From contig NZ_CALPCM010000002.1 of assembly GCF_943193015.1 (NCBI RefSeq), forward strand, positions 104,534-168,533: DNA of 64,000 nucleotides, read 5' to 3'. The notes below the pieces were generated by a model. That model did no database searches. It saw only the letters and a program-made list of their open reading frames with translations, and had not been told where the DNA came from. Below, one piece after another: positions 32,921 through 41,620 of the stretch. Numbering within the stretch: position 1 is the first letter of the stretch; each line of letters starts with the position of its first letter. The position numbers were made by a program, and so were the translations under genes. The stretch is from Hominisplanchenecus_A murintestinalis. Its GTDB lineage: Bacteria; Bacillota; Clostridia; Lachnospirales; Lachnospiraceae.

Positions 32921-33985
32921 ATGAAACGTATCATACTTACCGGCGGCGGTACTGCCGGGCATGTTACACCAAATATTGCGCTGCTCCCAACACTCAGAGA
33001 ATTAAATTATGATATTCACTACATTGGTTCTTATAATGGTATCGAAAGGAAACTCATTGAGGAAATGGATATTCCTTACTATGGTATCGATTCCGGCAAA
33101 CTCCGCCGCTACTTTGATCCGAAAAACTTTACGGATCCATTCAAAGTTCTGCATGGATACAAACAGGCCAGAAAACTAATCAAACACTTAAAGCCTGATG
33201 TGATATTTTCTAAAGGCGGATTTGTTACCGTTCCGGTAGTCATCTCTGCGCACCGGAAACATATACCCGTGATTATCCATGAATCCGATATGACTCCGGG
33301 ACTTGCCAACAAACTCTGTATCCCATCTGCGGATAAAGTATGCTGCAATTTTCCGGAAACCATGAGACATCTCCCGGAAAATAAAGCCGTGCTGACCGGT
33401 TCTCCGATACGCCAGGAACTTCTGTCCGGAAATAAGTTAAACGCCCTGAACTTCTGCGGCTTTACGGCAAATAAACCCGTTTTAATGATTATTGGCGGAA
33501 GCCAGGGTTCCGCAGTAGTAAATGACGCCATGCGCGGTATTCTTCCTGAACTTCTGAAAACATTTCAGGTTATTCATCTCTGCGGAAAAGGCAAGCTGGA
33601 CTCCTCTCTTGACCATCTGGAAGGATATATTCAGTTTGAGTATGTCAAAAAAGAACTGGCGGATCTTTTTGCACTGACAGACGTTTGCGTCTCGCGCGCC
33701 GGAGCCAATGCTATCTGCGAAATCCTGGCTCTTAGAAAACCGAACCTGCTGATTCCGCTTTCTGCAAATGCCAGCCGGGGCGATCAGATACTAAACGCAG
33801 ATTCCTTTGAAAACCAGGGATTTAGTGAAGTTCTTACCGAAGATCAGCTTGCTCCTACTATTCTAATTTCAAGAATTATGAAACTATACAATAACCGTGC
33901 CGATTATATCGCTGCTATGGAAACCAGTGAACAGAGCGATGCCATTTCAAAAATCATCTCTCTGATTGAGGATCTGTCCCACTGA
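32921..33985 (+). CDS. murG: MurG-type N-acetylglucosaminyltransferase
   Basis: 354 residues of GT-B fold (GT28). It adds GlcNAc to lipid I to give lipid II on the inner membrane face. The N-terminal acceptor loop is GGGTAGHV (about 6-13). The sugar-nucleotide domain has GGSQGS and the SRAGANAICEIL segment, and lipid contacts are expected near HESDMTPG. Start 32921 (MKRIILTGG) follows GGAGG by 6 bases; an ATG 18 bases upstream has no site. It stands outside any division/cell-wall cluster, as one of the MurG copies of Clostridia often does, so a second murG elsewhere is possible. Confidence 0.92.
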   Translation: MKRIILTGGGTAGHVTPNIALLPTLRELNYDIHYIGSYNGIERKLIEEMDIPYYGIDSGKLRRYFDPKNFTDPFKVLHGYKQARKLIKHLKPDVIFSKGGFVTVPVVISAHRKHIPVIIHESDMTPGLANKLCIPSADKVCCNFPETMRHLPENKAVLTGSPIRQELLSGNKLNALNFCGFTANKPVLMIIGGSQGSAVVNDAMRGILPELLKTFQVIHLCGKGKLDSSLDHLEGYIQFEYVKKELADLFALTDVCVSRAGANAICEILALRKPNLLIPLSANASRGDQILNADSFENQGFSEVLTEDQLAPTILISRIMKLYNNRADYIAAMETSEQSDAISKIISLIEDLSH

Positions 33986-34042
33986 TTTTCCGCCCTTATA
34001 CCTGAATTTTCTATCGCCCCTTAAAGAATCAGATAGGATGTA

Positions 34043-34564
34043 TCAGTTTTGATGATATTCTCTCTGATATTTATCGCGGATATACTTTTTTGCCCGATAA
34101 AGCTTTGCGCTCAGCACCTGCGGTGTCATCTGCAGGTGCTTTGCAGCATCTCCCAGCCGCATTCCATAAACGCAGATTGCCATAACTATCTCATACCATT
34201 CCTGATTCTTTTTCCGAAGATCTTGCAGAATTTGAAAAGACAGCTGACTTTGCATTACCCGTTCCACTACATGTTCCGCGTTATCCTCGGTCGTAAGCGA
34301 TTCCTCAACTCCATACAGCCAGAATACTTTTCCACTTCTGCTCTTTTGCTTTCTGACATAATCAATCAGCGCATTTTTCGCGGCAACAATCAGCCATCCT
34401 TTCATGTGTTCTTCTGAAATCTTCTCCATATTCTCATAAAAACTCACAAACACCTGCTGGCAGATTTCCTCTGCGGCAAATCCATCTTTCAAGCTATCAT
34501 ACGCTATCTTTATAATCAGTCTGTTGTATCTCTTATAGACTTCCGTAAACCTCTCATTCTTCAT
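34043..34564 (-). CDS. RNA polymerase sigma factor, ECF-like
   Basis: 173 residues with sigma region 2 (about 5-75; E-E-I-C-Q-Q-V-F-V-S-F-Y and G-W-L-I-V-A-A-K-N), a linker and a region-4 helix-turn-helix (about 115-165; M-R-L-G-D-A-A-K-H-L-Q-M). No anti-sigma gene adjoins on either side, unlike most ECF systems, so control may be transcriptional or by a distant partner. AAGGAA lies 12 bases before the ATG, a long spacing. Confidence 0.88.
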   Translation of the reverse strand: MKNERFTEVYKRYNRLIIKIAYDSLKDGFAAEEICQQVFVSFYENMEKISEEHMKGWLIVAAKNALIDYVRKQKSRSGKVFWLYGVEESLTTEDNAEHVVERVMQSQLSFQILQDLRKKNQEWYEIVMAICVYGMRLGDAAKHLQMTPQVLSAKLYRAKKYIRDKYQREYHQN

Positions 34565-34666
34565 TTGTGCCCGAAATTCCTTCTCTAGAATGTTCGCAGC
34601 CCTTCGAATCCGTCTCAGAATGCTATTTAATTTTTAATACCCAGCTCCAAACAGCTGCAAATGCTT

Positions 34667-35074
34667 TTACTGAAAGCTTTTCAGAATCTCTGTTTTCTCT
34701 TCTTCTGTCAACGTTCCCTGCGGCCAATTGATGCCCGCACCATCATGTTCATACCTTGGAATCAGATGAATGTGGAAATGAAATACCGTCTGACCGGCTG
34801 CTGCACCATTGTTCTGTACAATATTAAAACCATCGCATCCCAAAACTTCTTTCATCTTTCCTGACATCCGTTTTGCCAGCGCAAATGCCTTCGCCGCCCA
34901 CTCCTCCGGCATCTCAAAAATGTTCATAAAATGCTCTTTGGGCAAAATCAAGGCATGTCCTCTTGTAGCCGGATTTAAATCCAAAAGCACGCGAAACTCC
35001 TGATCCTCATAGATTGTTGCAGAAGGAATCTCTCCGGCTGCCAGTTTACAAAAAATACAAGTGTCGTCTTTCAT
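34667..35074 (-). CDS. HIT-family nucleotide hydrolase/transferase
   Basis: 135 residues. The histidine triad is visible as H99-x-H101-x-H103 in HFHIHLIPRY. CIFCK near the N-terminus (Cys 6 and 9) is a common zinc-binding feature of bacterial HIT proteins. These act on nucleoside phosphoramidates or dinucleotides in the cytoplasm. An AAGGAGG site lies just before the ATG. Confidence 0.95.
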   Translation of the reverse strand: MKDDTCIFCKLAAGEIPSATIYEDQEFRVLLDLNPATRGHALILPKEHFMNIFEMPEEWAAKAFALAKRMSGKMKEVLGCDGFNIVQNNGAAAGQTVFHFHIHLIPRYEHDGAGINWPQGTLTEEEKTEILKSFQ

Positions 35075-35334
35075 TTTTCCTCCTTCTGACGCATTTTCTG
35101 CGCCCTCTTAATAGATTTAGAAGCTTACTTCCAAATTTTTCCTTTCTCTTGTACCTGCCGCAGATACTTGTAAAACATCTCATTTTCCAGTCTGTGGTCA
35201 TTTCATGGTAATTCTTTTGCAAAATAATGTCAACAACAAGTATTTGCTATTTTCTTTATACAGTGGTACACTAAATCGAACACAAACGGTAATGCCGGGA
35301 TATTCTATATTTTCGTCAAAGGAGATTTTCTAAA
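35075..35334 (+). promoter_or_regulatory. Intergenic region with the histidine kinase promoter
   Basis: TTGCTA at 35244-35249, 17-base spacer and TACACT at 35267-35272 form a plausible promoter for the kinase gene. I see nothing else supported in the rest of this 260-base gap. Confidence 0.5.
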
Positions 35335-36018
35335 ATGACACAAGAACATCAGCTAAAGGCATTGAAAAAAACAATCGAAGAGCAGCGAATAGCCATCTCT
35401 CAAATCTCACACGAAATACGCAATCCTGTAACCTTGATTAATGGTTCCTTAAATCTTATAGAGAAGCAGCATCCGGAAGTCCGGGATTTCGCGTTCTGGA
35501 ACGACGTCAGAAGAGACATGACACATTTGCTGAATCTGCTGGAAGATGTCTCGCACTACAACAACAGTATGCTTCTCCATCTGGAGCTGTTAAATACCTC
35601 CCACTGGCTAAAAGAGGTGACCGCATCTTTAAATTTCCTGCTTCCGAAACCTTTCCATTTCTCTTCTCATATACCACAGGATCTTCCTGAAATTCACGCC
35701 GATTCTACCAAACTGCGTCAGGCGCTTCACAATCTAATCCGAAATGGTTTTGAGTCACTCGAAGGAGACGGTACGGTTTCTCTGGCTGCCTCCGCAGACG
35801 GGCGATACCTATCCATCCGAATTTCAGATACAGGCTGCGGAATCCCTGCTGAATACATAGATTCTCTGTTTCAGCCTTTTACTACCCACAAACCAAACGG
35901 CACCGGACTGGGGCTTGCCATTACGAAACGCATTATCGAAGCCCACCACGGGCAGCTGTTACTTGAAACAGAACCGGGCACCGGAACCTGCTTCACCATC
36001 CTTCTGCCACTTACATAA
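35335..36018 (+). CDS. Soluble orphan histidine kinase
   Basis: 227 residues with no membrane segment and no sensor domain. A short N-terminal coiled coil leads into the dimerisation helix with the phospho-acceptor H26 in SQISHEIRNP. The HATPase domain follows, with the N box (HNLIRNGFES), DTGCGIP and GTGLGLAI. No response regulator is adjacent. Architecture recalls the soluble kinases that feed the sporulation phosphorelay, but this is only a suggestion. Its stop abuts the convergent rhomboid gene with no gap. Confidence 0.9.
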   Translation: MTQEHQLKALKKTIEEQRIAISQISHEIRNPVTLINGSLNLIEKQHPEVRDFAFWNDVRRDMTHLLNLLEDVSHYNNSMLLHLELLNTSHWLKEVTASLNFLLPKPFHFSSHIPQDLPEIHADSTKLRQALHNLIRNGFESLEGDGTVSLAASADGRYLSIRISDTGCGIPAEYIDSLFQPFTTHKPNGTGLGLAITKRIIEAHHGQLLLETEPGTGTCFTILLPLT

Positions 36019-36648
36019 TCAGTAATACCAAGAACTCTCCCTTCTTGATTGACGTGGCTTTTTATAAAGCAAAACTGCAAAAAGCAGCCCGAACACAAAA
36101 CCGCCCACATGGGCTGCATTGTCCACCCCGGTAGAAGTAAAACCTTCAAAAAGCGTCAACGCTGCCATCAGAACCAAACGCTTTCCCGTGAATTCATCCA
36201 CTCTTCCTCTGTTTACTACAACAATATAAACCAATGCGCCTATCACAGCGAAAACAGCTCCGGAAGCTCCCGCGCTTACACTAAAATCCATCGTCCGGTA
36301 TTCCAACGCGCAGGATACTACATTCGCCAGAATTCCTCCGCCCAAATATATCATGAGGTAACGCACTTTCCCCACCGCACGCTCCAGCCCATCTCCTAAA
36401 AACATCAAGGCAAACATGTTATTAAATAGATGATCCAGACCAAAATGAAGAAATATGCAGGTCACCAGCCGATAATACTCTTTATATCCTACAATCCACG
36501 GTGTGTAAGACGCACCATGACGCAGCATGAACTCCACATCCTCTGTATCTCCTATTATCTCCATTATCAGAAAAACTGCAATATTCACGAAAATAATAAA
36601 AAGGTTGCAGAATGTCCTGGATTTCAAAAAGTCTTTTACCTCATCCAT
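36019..36648 (-). CDS. Rhomboid-family intramembrane serine protease
   Basis: 209 residues, six hydrophobic helices. The catalytic dyad is visible: Ser 129 in GASG (127-130) and His 180 in AHVGGF. The HxxxN element (H-L-F-N-N, about 73-77) that supports the oxyanion hole is also present. Rhomboids cleave transmembrane segments of other proteins. Start 36648 (MDEVKDF) follows AAGGAG by 7 bases. It lies between the kinase and the Tad locus. Confidence 0.93.
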   Translation of the reverse strand: MDEVKDFLKSRTFCNLFIIFVNIAVFLIMEIIGDTEDVEFMLRHGASYTPWIVGYKEYYRLVTCIFLHFGLDHLFNNMFALMFLGDGLERAVGKVRYLMIYLGGGILANVVSCALEYRTMDFSVSAGASGAVFAVIGALVYIVVVNRGRVDEFTGKRLVLMAALTLFEGFTSTGVDNAAHVGGFVFGLLFAVLLYKKPRQSRRESSWYY

Positions 36649-36734
36649 CTGGATTCTCCTTTTCCACAAACCATATATTTTTTATGCTTACCCATATTTT
36701 AACAGAAAGATTTTTGTTTGCAAGCCTTTTGTGG

Positions 36735-38084
36735 CTATTCTTTAAAATAATAACCGGCTCCTGCGAAGTAAATTTCATCTCCTGAACGAAGCTGCCTGTA
36801 CTCATTTGCTTCCAGCCGTTCTCCATTTAAAAACGTGCCATTTGTGGAATTTAAATCCGTCAGAAAGTATTTTCCATCCCGCCGCTCAATTCCGGCATGG
36901 ATACGGCTGACCGGAGGCAAATCAAGAACAAGATTCACCTTCCCTTTTAGCTTTCCTATAATAAATTTCTCCTCATCCACCACTGCGTTTCCCCTCTGCT
37001 CTGCATGAATGCTAAGCAGCACCGGAGCATCCCCCGGCATCCCTTCCCGAAATAAGGTTGTCTGTCCATAGATTTCCTCACCGGCTTCCTCATAAAAGTC
37101 GCAAATCTTTTCCTTTTGCTCCTTCCACTGCTGTACGCCACCCTGTGCTTCTTGTTCTGCCGGTCTTTCTTCCTGCCTTTTCTGCCCCTGTTTCGGTGGC
37201 CGCTGTCGTTTCTTTCCCTTTCCACCCGCCGCGTAAAACACCGCCGCTGCCAGCAAAAACACTGCCCCGCCTGCCTGTGTCAGTGTCAACATCCCACAAA
37301 AAACAAGTCCTGCCATGCTTGCCGCAAGCAACACGCCTCCTGAAATCATCTCCAGAATATATCTGTACTGCCTGCGCTTTTTCAAATGTTCCTGCCCTGT
37401 CAGGCTCTGGCATACTGGTGATTTTAAGCTTTCAGGATTCGGAAGAGACTGTCTCGGTACTTCCGCCTCTTTGCTGCTCTCTGCCTCTTCCCGCTCCAAA
37501 ACTTCTATTTCTCTCTTTACTGTTTTATCTTTTCCGCTGCCGTCTGTTCGGTACAGTTTCCTTACCACCGCAGACACATGATAGTTTTCTTCCACTGTCC
37601 CGCTGTAAAGCTGATATCCCCACAATACCGCCTGGTCATCTTCATGATTTAAGCTTTTCAAAAGATATTCTGCCAACTCACGAAATGCCTCTGAAAAATT
37701 TTTTTGAAAAAATGGCAGATAGCAAAAACTTATCTCTTTTGTTTCTACATCCATATAAAGAAAGTCCGGCTCTAAGAGAAGCCCCTCCTCTGCCAACAGA
37801 TATCTCTCTATCCCATCCAGTGCTTTGACAAGACCCGACGCAATTGCCCGGATATCTTCACTGCTTGCCGGGTGCTGTCCTAAAATTCTGGACAGAGGCT
37901 GGCGGGACGTAATATCATAATAAAAATACGCTTCTCCGTCTATCATACGCAGCTTGCATCGCAAAAGCCCGGGAATTTCGTTCCCCAAAAGCATCCTGAC
38001 CTGATATTCGTTTCCGTGAAGTTTCTCATCTGATTTCAATATCATATAATTATGCTCACTGTCGCGGCGATACGTTGCTTCCAT
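36735..38084 (-). CDS. FHA-domain membrane protein (DUF6382-FHA)
   Basis: 449 residues, last gene of the Tad operon. The N-terminal about 170 residues form a DUF6382 domain (begins MEATYRRDSEHNYMIL). Two adjacent membrane helices lie at about 245-285. A basic/Gln-rich linker follows, then a C-terminal FHA domain (about 370-449) with the phosphothreonine-binding pattern SRIHAGIE and the NSTNGTFLNG loop. FHA domains read Thr phosphorylation, so a Ser/Thr kinase probably controls pilus function; none is in this window. Start 38084 follows GGGGAGG by 6 bases and overlaps the TadE gene by 29 bases. Confidence 0.9.
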   Translation of the reverse strand: MEATYRRDSEHNYMILKSDEKLHGNEYQVRMLLGNEIPGLLRCKLRMIDGEAYFYYDITSRQPLSRILGQHPASSEDIRAIASGLVKALDGIERYLLAEEGLLLEPDFLYMDVETKEISFCYLPFFQKNFSEAFRELAEYLLKSLNHEDDQAVLWGYQLYSGTVEENYHVSAVVRKLYRTDGSGKDKTVKREIEVLEREEAESSKEAEVPRQSLPNPESLKSPVCQSLTGQEHLKKRRQYRYILEMISGGVLLAASMAGLVFCGMLTLTQAGGAVFLLAAAVFYAAGGKGKKRQRPPKQGQKRQEERPAEQEAQGGVQQWKEQKEKICDFYEEAGEEIYGQTTLFREGMPGDAPVLLSIHAEQRGNAVVDEEKFIIGKLKGKVNLVLDLPPVSRIHAGIERRDGKYFLTDLNSTNGTFLNGERLEANEYRQLRSGDEIYFAGAGYYFKE

Positions 38085-38517
38085 CTTTAACCTCCCCAAT
38101 TTTTTTCAGCAAATGGATGCGCATAACTGTCTTTTGAGGCTGCGGCGATATCAATTCTGCATGCCCTCGGACTTCCAGCCTGTTTCCGCAGAAAATCCGC
38201 ATAACCAGTCCCGGCACTTGCAAATTTCCCTGAAAGTCGGCAGTAATTTTTTTCTTACCTATATGTATTTCTGCCTCTATCCCTTGAATCCCCAGGAACA
38301 GCTGCGAACCAATCTCCCGTTTTCTCTCTTTTATAATTTCCTCCCTTTCTTTTTCACCATAATGAAGGCTCCCTAATGCTGCCAGCTCATAGGCAGCATT
38401 CTGCATTGCCGCCCCATTGTGCAAATAAAATCCCATATAGATAATTCCGGCGAGAAGCGGAATCACCAGAGCCATTAATAAAGCCGCCTCCACAGTGTAG
38501 CTTCCTTTCAGTTTCAT
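38056..38517 (-). CDS. TadE-like minor pilin
   Basis: 153 residues. The N-terminus KGSYTVEAALLMALVIPLL is the TadE-type prepilin signal: a short basic leader, then a Gly/Ser-x-x-T-V-E-A hydrophobic helix. The remainder is a beta-rich periplasm-type domain. Pseudopilins of this type are cleaved by the prepilin peptidase and needed for Flp pilus assembly. It overlaps the upstream peptidase gene by 4 bases (stop/start) and the FHA gene start by 29 bases, so all three are probably translationally coupled. A G-rich ribosome site (GGGAGGGG) precedes the ATG. Confidence 0.85.
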   Translation of the reverse strand: MKLKGSYTVEAALLMALVIPLLAGIIYMGFYLHNGAAMQNAAYELAALGSLHYGEKEREEIIKERKREIGSQLFLGIQGIEAEIHIGKKKITADFQGNLQVPGLVMRIFCGNRLEVRGHAELISPQPQKTVMRIHLLKKIGEVKDGSNVSPRQ

Positions 38518-38963
38518 CCGCTTTTCCCCTCCCCTGCCAACAATAACCAGATCAAATATCCTGCCGCCAAAAACGGCAGAAATGCAATTTTGTACTTCCT
38601 TCCCGTGCTCTTTACAAAAATCAGCCATGCAGAATATACTGCTGACAAAAGAAGCGCAAGAAATAAAATTTCTATCAACGCCGGGAAGCCCAGCCAAACG
38701 CCAAGTACAGCCGCCGTCAATGCATCTCCATAACCTATCGCCTCCCGCGTGAGTTTCGCCGCACCTGCAAGTACAGCCCCCGCCGCGCACCCGGCAATCC
38801 AGCTCACTACAGGGCTTATCCCATTTCCAAAAATTAGTTCTATAGAACGTACTGCCAAACCGGAAAGAAAAAATATTCCCAGATATATACCCGAAATTTC
38901 CTTCTTTCTTATATCCTCCACACTGCCTATTATCAAAAATATCCCCATTATCCATTTTTCCAT
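38514..38963 (-). CDS. Prepilin peptidase, short CpaA/TadV type (copy 2)
   Basis: 149 residues, all membrane helices, with the two aspartates of the A24 aspartic peptidases: D in SVEDIRKKEI (about residue 17) and GYGD (about 98). It lacks the methyltransferase half of PilD, as Tad peptidases do. It processes prepilin leaders at the inner membrane. A second, distinct peptidase opens the same operon (45959-46459). It lies directly before the TadE gene (4-base overlap), which suggests that one copy serves the pseudopilins. Confidence 0.9.
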   Translation of the reverse strand: MEKWIMGIFLIIGSVEDIRKKEISGIYLGIFFLSGLAVRSIELIFGNGISPVVSWIAGCAAGAVLAGAAKLTREAIGYGDALTAAVLGVWLGFPALIEILFLALLLSAVYSAWLIFVKSTGRKYKIAFLPFLAAGYLIWLLLAGEGKSG

Positions 38964-38975
38964 CCTGTACTCCTC

Positions 38976-39830
38976 TTACCCGCATCTTGAACATGCCTTC
39001 CATCCCTCCGCCTGTGACAGCGGTATCTCTATTACTTCTCGTTTTAAACCGCTGCATGCTGCCGAACTGTGGTATCTATCTCCCGTATCTGTCACATATA
39101 TCCGTGAACCACTGCCGCCACATTTTTCACAAGGATGATATTTTCCTCCATCTACATTCCGAAGTCCGGACACCCTGCTTTCCGGTTCCTGACGAACTGA
39201 CAAACGGATATGGGTACAGTCCCGGCTCTTGTGGTACACATTTCCATTTGTCGTCACATATACCTTGCCCCCAGAGTCCCCATTCTCATTCCCACCGTTA
39301 TCCACACTGCTTCTGCCTGTCCACGCACGGATTCTGGCTCTCTGCAGAATCGGGAAATCAGAAAATGAGAAAAACGGCATCTTCCACCGAAACTTATACT
39401 CTGCAACCAAATCTATTATTCCATCCTTCTTCAAAACTGAAGAACGCATGAGGCTGACAGATGGGGCATCTGCCTCCAATGTCCGATTAATTCTGTTTTT
39501 TGCATAAATCAAGCTTACAATTTTAGATGCTGAAATCTCTTCTTTACCCAACGCCTGCTCTTTTACATAGGCATACACCGCCATTTGCTTTCCCGCATCC
39601 TGCAATGCTTCCGCTACTTTCCCAGCCATAGTCACCGCCTGAAAGAAATAGAGAAATGCCAGGATTCCACAAAGAAATATAGGGAGCACACACGCCGCCT
39701 CTACAGTAAGGCTTCCTCTGCAGGAGGCAGACAGGGATATCCTTTCCCTGCCCTCTTTTCTAAAACCATATTGTCTCGGGAGAGAGCTTATTTCCTTTCT
39801 TTTATATTTATTTGAGCAGAGAAAGAACAT
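38976..39830 (-). CDS. TadE-like protein with two C-terminal His/Cys modules
   Basis: 284 residues. A basic N-terminus leads to the TadE-type helix (GSLTVEAACVLPIF, about 38-51). After a middle domain and a Gly/Asn linker come two related modules. Each starts with V/I-Y-V-T-x-x-G-x-x-Y-H-x-S-x-x-C and ends C-x-x-C-G (first CEKCG, second CSRCG at the C-terminus). Such modules occur at the ends of secreted nucleases and competence-type proteins and probably bind a metal. The combination with a pseudopilin is unusual to me. Start 39830 follows AGGAGG by 9 bases. Part of the Tad operon. Confidence 0.82.
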   Translation of the reverse strand: MFFLCSNKYKRKEISSLPRQYGFRKEGRERISLSASCRGSLTVEAACVLPIFLCGILAFLYFFQAVTMAGKVAEALQDAGKQMAVYAYVKEQALGKEEISASKIVSLIYAKNRINRTLEADAPSVSLMRSSVLKKDGIIDLVAEYKFRWKMPFFSFSDFPILQRARIRAWTGRSSVDNGGNENGDSGGKVYVTTNGNVYHKSRDCTHIRLSVRQEPESRVSGLRNVDGGKYHPCEKCGGSGSRIYVTDTGDRYHSSAACSGLKREVIEIPLSQAEGWKACSRCG

Positions 39831-39856
39831 CCCTGTCCACCTCCTAACAAAACGGC

Positions 39857-41362
39857 TCAATAGCCAAAACTTCCTTTTACTTCATATCCCGGCGTCTGCT
39901 TCGGCAGCCCCATAAATACTTGAGGAATTCTCAGAAATATAGCAGGAAATTTCCAGGAAACCGCCGCTTCTGCTTTCACTATCCAGCTATCCGCCTGTCC
40001 TCCAAGCGTCTGTTCCATCATATCCAGCGCTCGTAAAGGATACTTCCGCTTTTCTCCGGTAAGCATCAAAATCCTCAAATAATCTTCATAATCCTGCCCG
40101 CTTCCCCCACCGCTGTCACATTCTTCCAGAAGCTCTGTGACCTGTGCAAGCTTTTCAAGAGAAAGCTTCCAGGTAGATGCATCTTTTATAGACGGAACTT
40201 TCCCGCCTGACATCAGCGTACGTACATCCAGCAGGCTCTCCCCATAGGCCCACGCGAGAAGCAGCACCGCCTCCAACGCCTGTACCAGCCCCGGAACAGG
40301 AACTGCTCCGGCAATAGACACTGCAAGGCTCCCTGCCTGACTTCTCATCTTTGTATCCGATGCCGCATAGAGAAGGTTTACCCCCTCCCGCATAAGAAGC
40401 AGCCGGTTAACCACAGCTTTCAGGTTCGCCTCATCACTGTCTTTGCCCATCAGTATATATTCTGCCTGGTATTCCAGCGCTCCTTCCTTACACGGTTTTC
40501 TCCATGTTCCAAAGCGCCCCAGCAGATAATCCTGGAATATAACGTCAGATGCCGCTCCTGAATACTTCTTTTCCACTGGAAGATTCCCTTCTCTACGTGT
40601 TCTTCCCGAAACCATCTCCTGCTTTTCGGCGCTCTTCCCTGATACACTGGAAGCATCCTTTATCACCAGTCCCAAAATCCCCAGCTTCTTTATTTTCTTA
40701 ATTGTATCCAACGGATTTTCCACTGGTTTATCCTGTCGGATATCTTCTGTTACTTCCTCCCCGCCTTTTTCTTTTATCTCTTCCTCTTTTAACTCCTCTT
40801 GCTGCCGCTCTAAGCCTTCCAGGTTATCCCAGTCAATCCCATCTTTTTTCTCATAAATATCTGCCGCTTCCTGCTGCCGTTCGGCTTCCTTTCTTGCTTC
40901 CTGGTATTTGAGCAGCAGCTCCGTCCCCAAATTTTCCTTCACATTCCGCACTGCCTGCTGATAAAAAGCTTCTCCGTTTTCATCCGTAGCCAATGTATAT
41001 CCGGAAACCTCACATTTCTCTATTTCCATAGGAAAAAGATTCCGTCCTTTTATCAACTTCATTTCCTCCGCAGGATTCGCATTATACCTCATAAACTCCC
41101 GCATTTGCAGCGCTATTCTTTCCTCCTCAAACTCCCCGTTCCCATAAGAACCGTCAAGGAACAACACATCATATTTCTCTAAAATCTCTGTGCTATATTC
41201 CCCAAATACAGAAAAAATCCCCATATCTGTTACTGCCGCCGCCCAGGCTCTGGCTCCCTGAAGTCTCGCTGATTCTACCATAGTACAGACCAGGGATAAA
41301 AACAGTACGCTGACCAGGCTTAAAAATACTGTAATCGTTCCCCGGCATCTGTACCTTTTCAT
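39857..41362 (-). CDS. TadG-like protein (DUF5702)
   Basis: 501 residues. The N-terminus (KRYRCRGTITVFLSLVSVLF) is a single hydrophobic helix of TadG/TadE type, followed by the ARLQGARAWA segment seen in DUF5702 proteins of Lachnospiraceae Tad loci. A charged Glu/Lys-rich region (about 155-250) is probably coiled coil, and the C-terminal domain is of unknown fold. TadG-like proteins are thought to anchor or cap the pilus on the outside. It lies between the pilin gene and the second TadE gene. Confidence 0.85.
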   Translation of the reverse strand: MKRYRCRGTITVFLSLVSVLFLSLVCTMVESARLQGARAWAAAVTDMGIFSVFGEYSTEILEKYDVLFLDGSYGNGEFEEERIALQMREFMRYNANPAEEMKLIKGRNLFPMEIEKCEVSGYTLATDENGEAFYQQAVRNVKENLGTELLLKYQEARKEAERQQEAADIYEKKDGIDWDNLEGLERQQEELKEEEIKEKGGEEVTEDIRQDKPVENPLDTIKKIKKLGILGLVIKDASSVSGKSAEKQEMVSGRTRREGNLPVEKKYSGAASDVIFQDYLLGRFGTWRKPCKEGALEYQAEYILMGKDSDEANLKAVVNRLLLMREGVNLLYAASDTKMRSQAGSLAVSIAGAVPVPGLVQALEAVLLLAWAYGESLLDVRTLMSGGKVPSIKDASTWKLSLEKLAQVTELLEECDSGGGSGQDYEDYLRILMLTGEKRKYPLRALDMMEQTLGGQADSWIVKAEAAVSWKFPAIFLRIPQVFMGLPKQTPGYEVKGSFGY

Positions 41363-41392
41363 TGCTTCCTCCTTTACATCTGCTGCATAATT

Positions 41393-41560
41393 TTAAATTC
41401 CATTGCTCTGGCTTGTAATTTTCTTAAAAATGCTATTCACCAGATTCGTCAGCTGGCTCTTAAAAATAATAACCAGCCCAATCAGAACGACCAAAATTAA
41501 AATCACTTCCACAACGCCTACTCCATCTTCTTCTGCCAAAAAGTCTTTCACATGCTCCAT
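41393..41560 (-). CDS. flp: Flp1-like type IVb pilin
   Basis: 55 residues, the main candidate for the pilus subunit. A short acidic leader region (M-E-H-V-K-D-F-L-A-E-E-D-G) precedes a hydrophobic helix (VEVILILVVLIGLVIIF, about 17-33) with the Glu at +5-like position typical of pilins. A short polar tail follows. The ribosome site AAAGGAGGTGAT is a near-perfect match to the 16S rRNA end, much stronger than those of its neighbours, as fits a highly expressed structural subunit. It lies between tadC and the TadG-like gene. Confidence 0.9.
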   Translation of the reverse strand: MEHVKDFLAEEDGVGVVEVILILVVLIGLVIIFKSQLTNLVNSIFKKITSQSNGI

Positions 41561-41620
41561 ATAGATCACCTCCTTTCAAACTCTATCTGCGTATCTCAAA
41601 ATTTTCCGGCGAAACCATGA

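Noticed and set aside
37058..37828. 256-codon open frame opposite the FHA gene
   Set aside because: Antisense shadow with low-complexity Ser/Pro/Leu content and no start signal.
38056..39057. A single 333-residue protein across this span
   Set aside because: It runs out of frame through the prepilin peptidase gene. Only its last 153 residues, from the ATG at 38517 with a good ribosome site, form a TadE-like protein.
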